64,000 nucleotides of DNA from Thalassolituus sp. UBA674. GTDB taxonomy: Bacteria > Pseudomonadota > Gammaproteobacteria > Pseudomonadales > Oceanobacteraceae. This document shows positions 49,999 to 58,034 of this stretch, piece after piece. Location of the stretch: the NCBI GenBank assembly GCA_002298335.1, contig DBNK01000014.1:11677-75676 (forward strand), read 5' to 3'. The translations under genes and the position numbers were made by a program. Numbering within the stretch: the stretch's first letter is position 1; each line of letters starts with the position of its first letter. The notes under the pieces are model-generated. The model was not told the origin of the DNA. It did no database searches and was given only the letters and a program-made list of their open reading frames with translations.

Positions 49999-51288
49999 AT
50001 GAATGATCTTCTCGCTATTGTGCTGCTGATTATGAGCAGCGCCCTGTTCGCCATGTCGGAAATTGGCATTGCCGCGTCGCGCAAAATCAAACTGCGGGTG
50101 CTGGCGGGCGAGGGCAACCAAAAGGCCCAGGACGTGCTGGACCTGCAGCAGGACCCGGGCGCCTTCTTTGCCATGATTCAGATTGCCTTGAACGCCATCT
50201 CGATTCTTGGCGGTATCATCGGCGAGCAGGCGCTGACGCCCTATTTCCGCGATTCTCTGGCTTTGGTGTATCAGGGCCGTCTGCTGGATGAAATCAGCTT
50301 TGCTATGTCGTTTGTGACGATTACCGCATTATTCATCCTGTTTGCTGATCTGTTGCCTAAACGCATGGCCATCATCATGCCGGAGGCCACTGCCATCCGT
50401 CTGGTAACTCTGATGCGCAGCGTGACCTTTATCGTTATGCCACTGGTGATGCTGTTCAACGGTGTCAGCAATGCCCTGCTGCGCCTGATGAACCTGCCAA
50501 CCGAGCGTGAAGAAACCGTCACTACCGAAGATATCGTCGCCATGATGGACGCTGGTGCCGAAGACGGCAGCCTGCAGCAGCAGGAATACGACCTGATCGG
50601 TAACGTGTTTGATCTTGAAACCGCGACCATCGGCAGTGCCATGACACCGCGCGATATGATCATCTTTTTCGATATCGACGAAGACGCCACCACCATCAGT
50701 CAGAAGGTGATTGATCACCCGCACAACGACTTTTTAGTCTGTGACGGCAGCCTGGATAAACTGCTGGGTTCCATTGAATCGAAAACCATTCTGCGCATGG
50801 TGCTGAAGGGAGAGATGAGCGGTGAAATGCAACCATTGGCAGGTGCTGGCTACGATAAAGACCTTCTCTATCTGCCGGAAACCCTGACCCTATCCGAAGG
50901 CCTGAACGCCTTTAAAATTGCAACGCAGCCGTTTGCTGTTGTGGTGAATGAATACGCAACGGTCGTTGGTATTGTCACGGTGAAAGACCTGCTCAGCCGC
51001 TTTATGGGGCCGTTAATAACCCATCAGGATGATGCGCCCATCGTCCAAAGGGATGAAACATCCTGGCTGGTTGATGGAATCACTCCGGTGGATGAGGTGA
51101 TGCGCGTGTTAGAGATTGAAGACTTCCCTGACCGCGGCCAGTACGAAACCATCGCCGGGTTTATGATCCACCAGCTGAAGCGACTGCCGCACAAAACCGA
51201 CACCTGCAAACACGGTGGTTATAAGTTTGAAGTGCTGGATATGGAAGGTGTTCGCGTTGAGCAATTGCTGGTCACCCGGGTGGAATAA
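49999..51288 (+). CDS. CNNM/CorC-type membrane protein with CBS domains
   Basis: About 429 residues. The N-terminal DUF21 membrane domain has three or four helices (NDLLAIVLLIMSSALFAMSEIGIAASRK; MIQIALNAISILGGIIGEQ; IAFADLLPKRMA-like FADLLPKRMAII). Two CBS domains follow (IGSAMTPRDMIIFFDIDE and FAVVVNEYATVVGIVTVKDLL), then a CorC_HlyC domain (SWLVDGITPVDEVMRVLEIEDFP ... FEVLDMEGVRVEQLLVTRV). The family exports or balances magnesium, or acts in ion resistance. ATG at 49999. A terminator follows. Confidence 0.9.
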   Translation: MNDLLAIVLLIMSSALFAMSEIGIAASRKIKLRVLAGEGNQKAQDVLDLQQDPGAFFAMIQIALNAISILGGIIGEQALTPYFRDSLALVYQGRLLDEISFAMSFVTITALFILFADLLPKRMAIIMPEATAIRLVTLMRSVTFIVMPLVMLFNGVSNALLRLMNLPTEREETVTTEDIVAMMDAGAEDGSLQQQEYDLIGNVFDLETATIGSAMTPRDMIIFFDIDEDATTISQKVIDHPHNDFLVCDGSLDKLLGSIESKTILRMVLKGEMSGEMQPLAGAGYDKDLLYLPETLTLSEGLNAFKIATQPFAVVVNEYATVVGIVTVKDLLSRFMGPLITHQDDAPIVQRDETSWLVDGITPVDEVMRVLEIEDFPDRGQYETIAGFMIHQLKRLPHKTDTCKHGGYKFEVLDMEGVRVEQLLVTRVE

Positions 51289-51293
51289 CCTGA

Positions 51294-51326
51294 TAAAAAA
51301 TCCCACGTTAGTTGCGGGATTTTTTC
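51294..51326 (+). terminator. Terminator between the CBS transporter and SDR genes
   Basis: AAAAAATCCC paired with GGGATTTTTT around a 10-base loop; the A and T tracts allow it to serve both convergent genes. Confidence 0.85.
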
Positions 51327-51344
51327 AGAATTTGCAGATTAATC

Positions 51345-52109
51345 TCAGTGCGCGGTCTGACCGCCATCCACCAGGTACACCTGCCCGGTTGCGAAACTCG
51401 CTGCCGGAGAGCAGAGGAAGAGTACCATACCGCTCATTTCTTCCGGTTGAGCCGGACGACCAATCGGGCTGTTGGCCATCAGGGCTTCGACAAAACTCGG
51501 GTCATTGAGCCAGCGTTCGGTCATTGGTGATGACACTAACCCGGGCGCCAGTGCATTAACACGGATATCGCGTTTGGCGTAATCCAGCGCCGCAGCTTTG
51601 GTCATTCCTATCACGCCATGCTTCGCCGCGACATACGGCGCCATGCCCGGGTCAGCCACCACTCCCGCCACCGAAGCGGTATTCACAATGGCACCACCAC
51701 CGGTCTTCAGCATGGCTTCAATTTCATATTTCATCGACAGAAATACACCTTTCAAATCGACGTTGATAATACGATCAAAATCGTCTTCTTTCTGTTCTGC
51801 CAGTGGTGCAGTGGGTGGTAATAAACCGGCATTATTAAATGCAGCATCGATTTTTCCGAATTCTTTTACGGCGCTGTCCACCAGATTTTTTACCGATTCA
51901 GCATCACCGACATTGGTCTTCACAAAAATGGCTTTGGCACCTTTTTCCACCGCTGCTGCAACCGTGTCTTCAGCCTGGTTATTCAGGTCACCAATGACCA
52001 GGTTTGCCCCCTGTTCCGCGAAGGCCAGCGCCGTTGCCCGGCCGATGCCGGTCGCTGCACCGGTAATCAATACAGTTTTTCCTGTGTAGTCGAGAAGATT
52101 GTTACTCAT
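51345..52109 (-). CDS. Short-chain dehydrogenase/reductase
   Basis: About 254 residues. NAD(P)-binding TGxxxGIG is TGAATGIGRATALAF, the structural NNAG is FNNAGLLP, and the catalytic serine/tyrosine/lysine set is NTASVAGV...YVAAKHGVIGMTKAAALDYA. The C-terminal YLVDGGQTAH is typical. The substrate is not deducible. Divergent from a LysR regulator gene, which probably controls it. ATG at 52109 with GAGGTG before it. Confidence 0.92.
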   Translation of the reverse strand: MSNNLLDYTGKTVLITGAATGIGRATALAFAEQGANLVIGDLNNQAEDTVAAAVEKGAKAIFVKTNVGDAESVKNLVDSAVKEFGKIDAAFNNAGLLPPTAPLAEQKEDDFDRIINVDLKGVFLSMKYEIEAMLKTGGGAIVNTASVAGVVADPGMAPYVAAKHGVIGMTKAAALDYAKRDIRVNALAPGLVSSPMTERWLNDPSFVEALMANSPIGRPAQPEEMSGMVLFLCSPAASFATGQVYLVDGGQTAH

Positions 52110-52194
52110 AGCACACCTCACACATTTGGGTTCTGCAGCAGACGTTCTGCTGGTTACCTGAGATGCTATGCCTGTGCAGCACCCCTCACCAATG

Positions 52195-52216
52195 CTATAA
52201 AGGTGTAAAACTATAG
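52195..52216. promoter_or_regulatory. Possible LysR operator
   Basis: CTATA at 52195-52199 and TATAG at 52212-52216 form a spaced palindrome in the divergent gap, 21 bases before the LysR ATG, in the usual place for such an operator. Confidence 0.45.
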
Positions 52217-52236
52217 TCAGAAAGTATGGAACTCAG

Positions 52237-53115
52237 ATGGACCTGCGACACCTGCGTTATTTCATTACCATCGCCGAGACCGGAAGCTTCACCGAAGCGG
52301 CCAGAAAGCTCTGCACCGTGCAGCCGTCGTTGAGCCGTCAGATCAAAGATCTTGAAACCCATATTGGTGGTGACCTGCTCATACGCGGGAGCCGCCGGGT
52401 CAGTCTGACCGAAACCGGCCGGGTCTTTCTCGATGAAAGCCGTCTGGTACTGGCACAGTACGAACGGGCCATTGAGAGTGCCCGCCGGGCCGCGCGTGGC
52501 GTACGTCGCAGCATGACGGCCGGATTTGATTACGGGCTTGAACAGAAGTATCTCTTCCGTGTTTCCGGCATGATGCAGGACCAGCCGGAGACCGAATTAA
52601 ACTTCCGCAGCCTGCCAGCGCCACTGCTGATGAAAGAGGTCCGCGACGGCTCCTGCGATCTGGCATTTGTGCCACGCAGCGATGATCTGCACGATCTGGA
52701 ATTCTTCGAACTGGACAGAATGCCCCTGATAGCCGTTCTGCATCAGAGCCACCCTCTGGCACAGAAAGCGTCCATTTCTGCCTCAGATCTGAGTGCTGAA
52801 ACAGTGATTTCTGCCAGTGAAAAAATGGGACCGGCGCTGTATCACGCCTGTTGTGATTTTGCCGGACGCAACTCAGCAGAGATACATTTTGACCAACAGG
52901 CCGGGTCGCTCACCATGGCCATTTCACTGATTCAGAATCTGCGGCAGGTCGCTCTGACACCCTCTTACAGTCCGGAGATTTTTCCGGATGATATCCGCAT
53001 GATTCCATTGTCAGGTGACGTGCCTGAGATTGCCATGGGCATGATCTGGCGGTCAGATAATACATCGGCAGATATGCATAAGCTGCTGGATGGATTCAGG
53101 CCCACCGCCGGTTAA
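52237..53115 (+). CDS. LysR family transcriptional regulator
   Basis: 292 residues. The N-terminal winged helix-turn-helix is typical (MDLRHLRYFITIAETGSFTEAARKLCTVQPSLSRQIKDLETHIGGDLLIR), followed by the periplasmic-binding-like effector domain (FRVSGMMQDQPETELNFRSLPAPLLMKEVRDGSCDLAFVP). Inducer unknown. Divergent from the SDR gene, the normal LysR arrangement. Confidence 0.93.
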   Translation: MDLRHLRYFITIAETGSFTEAARKLCTVQPSLSRQIKDLETHIGGDLLIRGSRRVSLTETGRVFLDESRLVLAQYERAIESARRAARGVRRSMTAGFDYGLEQKYLFRVSGMMQDQPETELNFRSLPAPLLMKEVRDGSCDLAFVPRSDDLHDLEFFELDRMPLIAVLHQSHPLAQKASISASDLSAETVISASEKMGPALYHACCDFAGRNSAEIHFDQQAGSLTMAISLIQNLRQVALTPSYSPEIFPDDIRMIPLSGDVPEIAMGMIWRSDNTSADMHKLLDGFRPTAG

Positions 53116-53360
53116 TGTCTTTGCTGTAACCCGTATTTCTTTAACAGCAGTTCTCTGTCGGCTTTGACCGTCCGATGCCGGAATTTACGTTTTCTCCCCT
53201 CATCTTTTCAAACACACACACGCATTATTAGGCGCAATTCCGATGCTTGCGCAATGCCGGCAGGCACGGAATCCGATTAAGGACAACACTGCACCGGAAC
53301 CTGTGCACAGTCACACCGGATTGTCGTGCCTGACCACTTGCCATACACCGAGGGATTATC

Positions 53361-54794
53361 GTGTATAAACTCATACTCCATCACACCTACAAGGCTGCCG
53401 GGCAGGCCGTTGACCTCACGCCCTACGGTCACCATGGTTTCCGTACCGGTGTCGGCTTCAGCCAGAATGGCATGTTCCCGGGCTCCGGGGCTCTGATTTT
53501 CAATCAGGGCAGCAGTGATGTCCGGGTGCCGGTAACCCCTGTCTGGCAGCAACTCATAGCATTGAAGATTGAAGTCACTGCCTATCTGGATAACGCCACC
53601 GCTGATCCGCTCTTTCCTGTTCACCGCCTGAATCTGGTCGAAGGTGAAATGTCCTTTGCCTTCTTCGTTAACAGTAAACGGCAGCTGGTCGGTACCTTTT
53701 TAGCCCCGGCTACAGCGGGTGGCGCTCCGACCTGGCACGGCGCGGACAGTCATCAGAACGCACCTGATGGGGTTGAGCGTCTCGTCCCCCTGAATCAGTG
53801 GGTCAGGCTCACCTATGAGCACGATGGCTTCTCAACACTGAGGCTCTATATCGACGATGTTCTGGTAGCCGAAAACACCAGCCTTATTGCCGGGGTACCC
53901 GCCGTCCAGATGACCGGCACGCACATCGGCCACTGGCCTCCCAATGATCCACGCTATACGTTTGAAGGCATGATTGATGAGGTGAAGATCTGGAAATACG
54001 ATCCCGACTTCACCATGAATGAGTTCTTCTGCCGCATTGCCGGAGGTAAAGAGCTCAATTGCTGGCGCCCCATGTTTGAGATGATTGCCGGACTGCTGAG
54101 CAACCCTGAGACCAGTGAATATTTCATCGACTTCATGGCCTGTATCGAACGCCGCATCACCACCTTTGTACGCGACCTGTTGTCGTCAGGTACGGATACC
54201 GCCACCATGAATGACCGTTTCGCCAAAGAGTTCCTCAAACTCTGGTGCAGTGGTTATGTCGACAGCAAAGCCATGCAGGATTTTCTCTACCGCTGGTTTG
54301 AATGGATCAGTAAAGTGCTGGGGCCGGATTACCTCAGCCACTTTATTGCCGGGATTCAGGACTGTATCGAGGTTTTCGATAAACGTACCGGACTCTGGGG
54401 CAAACTCATCAGTCTGCAGATGGATTGTGACCCAGCCTTCAGTGTGTACCTTGGCCTGATTGAGGAGCTGTATAACAAATTTAATCCGGATGATACCGAG
54501 GGTGAGAAACCCATTTTTCCGACATCGCCATTACGCGAATACAAACCGGAGCCCGATGCGCCTGCTGATCCGGTCAAGCCAGACGAAAAAGAGCCATCAG
54601 CGGATGGGAAAGAGCCCTCAGCGGATGAAAAAGAGACATCCACCGATAAAAAACCGACTGAACCACGTTCACCTGACAGCGGAGCAATTGCGGATAAGTC
54701 TCAGGAACAAACTACGGCTACCACACCGGCCACGCCGGTGAGCTTTTTCGAAAAACTGATTCAGCTGCTCAGGAGGTTCCTGCCATGGATCTGA
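53361..54794 (+). CDS. LamG-like lectin-fold protein paired with Vps62-like gene
   Basis: 477 residues from a GTG start with GAGGG before it. Residues ~1-215 form a LamG/concanavalin-type jelly roll (GHHGFRTGVGFSQNGMF, NQWVRLTYEHDGFSTLRLYIDDVLVAENTSL, IGHWPPNDPRYTFEGMIDEVKIWKYD). Residues ~215-395 are helical with five or six cysteines (FFCRIAGG, NCWRPM, FMACIERR, LWCSGY, QDCIEVF, MDCDPAF). A charged, proline-rich linker with repeated EPSAD/EKETSTD units follows, then an amphipathic C-terminal helix (FFEKLIQLLRRFLPWI). No clear signal peptide. It overlaps the next gene by 10 bases. Function unknown. Confidence 0.72.
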   Translation: MYKLILHHTYKAAGQAVDLTPYGHHGFRTGVGFSQNGMFPGSGALIFNQGSSDVRVPVTPVWQQLIALKIEVTAYLDNATADPLFPVHRLNLVEGEMSFAFFVNSKRQLVGTFLAPATAGGAPTWHGADSHQNAPDGVERLVPLNQWVRLTYEHDGFSTLRLYIDDVLVAENTSLIAGVPAVQMTGTHIGHWPPNDPRYTFEGMIDEVKIWKYDPDFTMNEFFCRIAGGKELNCWRPMFEMIAGLLSNPETSEYFIDFMACIERRITTFVRDLLSSGTDTATMNDRFAKEFLKLWCSGYVDSKAMQDFLYRWFEWISKVLGPDYLSHFIAGIQDCIEVFDKRTGLWGKLISLQMDCDPAFSVYLGLIEELYNKFNPDDTEGEKPIFPTSPLREYKPEPDAPADPVKPDEKEPSADGKEPSADEKETSTDKKPTEPRSPDSGAIADKSQEQTTATTPATPVSFFEKLIQLLRRFLPWI

Positions 54795-56350
54795 CACCCG
54801 AACAAAAACGCCGCCTGATTGAAACCTACGAACCGATACTGTATTTCCATAAAGACGAACGTTGGACGCCGGTTAAACCCGAGGCCTACGTCGAATCTTC
54901 GGCGCTGTACTGTACTCAGCCAGCGGACAAAAACAGCCGCCACGACAAAGAAAACTGGGGGGCCTGTCAGCGTGATCAGACGTTTCCGCGCAAACCTCTG
55001 ATCCCGCGTGATGGCATCAGTGTCAGCAGTGCTGAAGATGTGGAAGGCGCCTCCGATCCGGACGGCGACGGCGTGAATGAATTTTATCTCGGCCACCAGA
55101 GTGCCGATGGTTTCCGGCCTTATGCCGTCAGCAACGACGACCGCATGGTGTGGTTTGAGAATGCCGGCTGGGCAGACAATCAGGAAGTCACCAACGACTC
55201 ACTCAATCAGGAAACAGACGTCGATAACGCCCTCAACCGCTGGCGTAGTGAAGCAAAACTGTCAGACGCTACAGACACCTATTACGCGGAAGTGGAAGAT
55301 ATGGAGCGCCTGCAGTCACTGCTGGATGACATTAATTCCGCCGACGGCATCGACCTGAGAGACATCGTAAAGACGTTTACCGGTGGCGACAGTGTGGTGA
55401 TCTGGTATTACTTTTTATACCCGGTTCACGAAGAGAACTTCGGTGGCTGTAAGGACGACCCCGACCAGCCCGGGCACGGTAATTATCAGGGCGACTGGAA
55501 CGCCGTCGCTGTTCTTCTTCCGGATATCCGTCTGACCCACTTCCGTGACGAAGGCAGTATCGGCTGGGAACCATTCCCCGAACCGGAATGGATCGGTTAT
55601 GGTCAGCGTACCCGTGGTCTGGCTGACATACCTTTCCTTGAACAACAGACGCTGGCCATGGCCAATTGGGCTGAAGGTGAAGTCCGCCGTGTCGGCTTGC
55701 ACCCCAAGGTTTACGTCGGTAGTGGTTCTCACAATAACTACAGCAACCCCGGAGACCATACCCCCTACCAGCAGGATCTTCTGGCCAGCGCCTGTGGTGC
55801 CGCTGACGATGTCACAGAAGCACTGGAAGACAAAATCGACGAGCTGGAAGACAAAGTCGAACACACCAAAACTGTGGTGGTCACCGTCGCGAAAATTGCT
55901 GCGGGTGCCGGAATCGGTGCCCTGTTCGGACCGATAGGAGCAGCCATTGGTGCCGGTATCGGCGCGATTGCCGCCGGTATTGAAGCCGCAGTCGGAGCAT
56001 CAGGGGGCGACTCCGGAGGTGGCTCAGACCCGGTAGATCCGGACTTCACCCCGGATGCCTCGGCGCCGGAAAACGACTACGGTCTGGTGCTTATTCCGCA
56101 AAGTATCGCCGCAGGTTTTCCGGACCAGGCTTCCGCTACCGAAGTGCGGCCATGGAAGTTTTCCGTGAATGACAAACTGGTGATCCGCGAAGAACAGATC
56201 TGGTGGCCACCTGAAAAAGAAACCCGGGGCTACAGTGGCCGCTGGGGCGCTATGTGTCAGGTTGATCCGCGGGATAAGCGCAGTGGCATGCCTTTCCCGG
56301 ATTTCCGGCGTAAATTCTTTATCGATTTCGCCCGGCACCTGTCGGAATAA
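54785..56350 (+). CDS. Vps62-like protein with glycine-zipper membrane segment
   Basis: 521 residues. The Vps62-type blocks are EPILYFHKDERWTPVKPEAYVESS (residues ~16-40), VVIWYYFLYPVHEENF, HGNYQGDWNAVAVLLPDI and PKVYVGSGSHNNYSNPG. A DPDGDGVNE calcium-type loop lies near residue 95. Residues ~345-360 are a charged coiled coil (LEDKIDELEDKVEH), followed at ~365-408 by a glycine/alanine hydrophobic stretch (GIGALFGPIGAAIGAGIGAIAAGI), the glycine-zipper form seen in pore-forming or membrane-inserting proteins. No signal peptide. It overlaps the LamG gene, so the two products likely act together. A terminator follows. Confidence 0.72.
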   Translation: MDLTPEQKRRLIETYEPILYFHKDERWTPVKPEAYVESSALYCTQPADKNSRHDKENWGACQRDQTFPRKPLIPRDGISVSSAEDVEGASDPDGDGVNEFYLGHQSADGFRPYAVSNDDRMVWFENAGWADNQEVTNDSLNQETDVDNALNRWRSEAKLSDATDTYYAEVEDMERLQSLLDDINSADGIDLRDIVKTFTGGDSVVIWYYFLYPVHEENFGGCKDDPDQPGHGNYQGDWNAVAVLLPDIRLTHFRDEGSIGWEPFPEPEWIGYGQRTRGLADIPFLEQQTLAMANWAEGEVRRVGLHPKVYVGSGSHNNYSNPGDHTPYQQDLLASACGAADDVTEALEDKIDELEDKVEHTKTVVVTVAKIAAGAGIGALFGPIGAAIGAGIGAIAAGIEAAVGASGGDSGGGSDPVDPDFTPDASAPENDYGLVLIPQSIAAGFPDQASATEVRPWKFSVNDKLVIREEQIWWPPEKETRGYSGRWGAMCQVDPRDKRSGMPFPDFRRKFFIDFARHLSE

Positions 56351-56371
56351 ATCCCCCGCCATCTGGCACTC

Positions 56372-56399
56372 AGCCCGGCTAAGGCCGGGCTTTTTTTAT
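56372..56399 (+). terminator. Terminator after the Vps62-like gene
   Basis: AGCCCGGC/GCCGGGCT with a 4-base loop and T7, 21 bases after the stop, between this gene and the convergent nifA. Confidence 0.9.
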
Positions 56400-56423
56400 T
56401 CCGGTCACCTGCTCTGCTGCCGC

Positions 56424-58019
56424 TCAGATCTTGCGCACATTAATGTTCATGGTCTGAATACGGTAAGCAATCTGCCGTGGTGTCATGCCCAGCAGGCGTG
56501 CGGCCTTAGCCTGCACCCAACCGGTCTGCTCAAGTGCGGCGATTAAGCGTTCGCGCTCATCGACGTCCGGGTCATTCAGATCAACCCGCACCGCACCACC
56601 TGTCGTCACCGGAGCGCTGGCACTGAATCCACTGCTGCCGCCCGGCTGTGCCCCCGGCAGCGCGATGGCATCGGTATCAATCACGTCACCTTCGGTCATC
56701 ACCGCTGCGCGTTCGATGGTATTTTCCAGCTGACGCACGTTACCCGGCCAGTGATAACCCATCAGCATACGTACCGCACTGTCGGTAAAGCTGAGGCCAC
56801 GGCCCTGACTTTTTGCCACTTTCTCCAGCAGAAAATTCGCCAGCTCCGGCACGTCGACCAATCGCTCACGCAGTGGTGGCAGACGGATGGCCATGACGTT
56901 CAGGCGGTAATACAGGTCTTCGCGGAAATTGCCTTTTTCAACCTCTTCCAGCAGGTTGCGGTTGGTGGCCGCAACAATACGTACATTGACTTTAATTGTT
57001 GTGCTGCCACCCACGCGTTCCAGTTCACCCTCCTGTAATACGCGCAGTAATTTAGCCTGAAACAGCGGCGAAATCTCACCGATTTCATCAAGGAAAAGGG
57101 TACCGCCATCGGCCTGTTCAAAGCGGCCCTTACGCTGCTTTACCGCGTTGGTAAATGCACCTTTTTCGTGTCCGAATAATTCCGATTCAAGCAGGTTTTC
57201 CGGCAGCGAGGCGCAGTTAAGACAAACAAAAGCCTTATGCGCCCGCGGTGAGTTGTAATGAATGGCGTTGGCAATCAGTTCTTTACCAGTACCGGATTCA
57301 CCCAGTACCAGTACCGTGCTGTCCCATTTAGCAACGCGGCGTACCTGATCAAACACCTGACGCATGCCATCTGAGTGCCCGACCACCATGTTGTCGAAGC
57401 CGTATTTAGCCCGGACTTCGCGGCGCAGCTCATCACGCTCCATGGCAATGTTATCGCCTTCTTCGACGTTGGCGAGCAGGCGCACAGTCTGTGACAGAAT
57501 ATCCGCCACGGCGGACATAAACTGGGTACGTTCCGGCAGGTATTCATCCGCCGGAACTTCCGGCTGAGCGGCCAGTACACCGATGGCGTTGCCTTCCTGA
57601 TTACGGACCGGAACGCCGATAAACGGCAGTTCCAGATCGTACATTTCCAGCCGGTCGAGAAAGCGTGGCTCGCTGGAAATACGTCCGAGAACAATCGACT
57701 GATTCATTTCCAGAATACGGCCGACAATACCCTCACCGGGCTTATACGCCACCGACGGCGTTTTACTGGTATTACCCTGATCCCGGTAAATAGCGCCAAC
57801 CTGCAGCAGGCTGTTTTCCGGATCGTAAAAATCCACCACGCCGTATTGCAGGCCACCGTCGTGATGCAAGGTCCACAGAATTTTATTCAGGGTTTCTTCA
57901 ATCTGTGTCGCTTTTGAAAGAATACCGATCAGTGAACACAGACATTTGTAATGACGCTCCTGTAATTCCGCACGGCTCCTGACAGCTTGTCCTATCGCAA
58001 CAAATCGCGAACTGTTCAT
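56424..58019 (-). CDS. nifA: NifA, sigma-54-dependent nif activator
   Basis: 531 residues. An N-terminal GAF domain (residues ~25-180), the AAA+ domain with Walker A GESGTGKE, Walker B GGTLFLDEIGEI, and a C-terminal Fis-type helix-turn-helix (RLIAALEQTGWVQAKAARLLGMTPRQIAYRIQTMNINVRKI). The sigma-54 contact loop reads GAFTNA in place of the usual GAFTGA. No cysteine pair in the linker before the DNA-binding domain, so oxygen control should depend on NifL, as in Azotobacter. It follows nifL by 15 bases. Confidence 0.97.
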   Translation of the reverse strand: MNSSRFVAIGQAVRSRAELQERHYKCLCSLIGILSKATQIEETLNKILWTLHHDGGLQYGVVDFYDPENSLLQVGAIYRDQGNTSKTPSVAYKPGEGIVGRILEMNQSIVLGRISSEPRFLDRLEMYDLELPFIGVPVRNQEGNAIGVLAAQPEVPADEYLPERTQFMSAVADILSQTVRLLANVEEGDNIAMERDELRREVRAKYGFDNMVVGHSDGMRQVFDQVRRVAKWDSTVLVLGESGTGKELIANAIHYNSPRAHKAFVCLNCASLPENLLESELFGHEKGAFTNAVKQRKGRFEQADGGTLFLDEIGEISPLFQAKLLRVLQEGELERVGGSTTIKVNVRIVAATNRNLLEEVEKGNFREDLYYRLNVMAIRLPPLRERLVDVPELANFLLEKVAKSQGRGLSFTDSAVRMLMGYHWPGNVRQLENTIERAAVMTEGDVIDTDAIALPGAQPGGSSGFSASAPVTTGGAVRVDLNDPDVDERERLIAALEQTGWVQAKAARLLGMTPRQIAYRIQTMNINVRKI

Positions 58020-58034
58020 CTGACTTCCCCCTCA

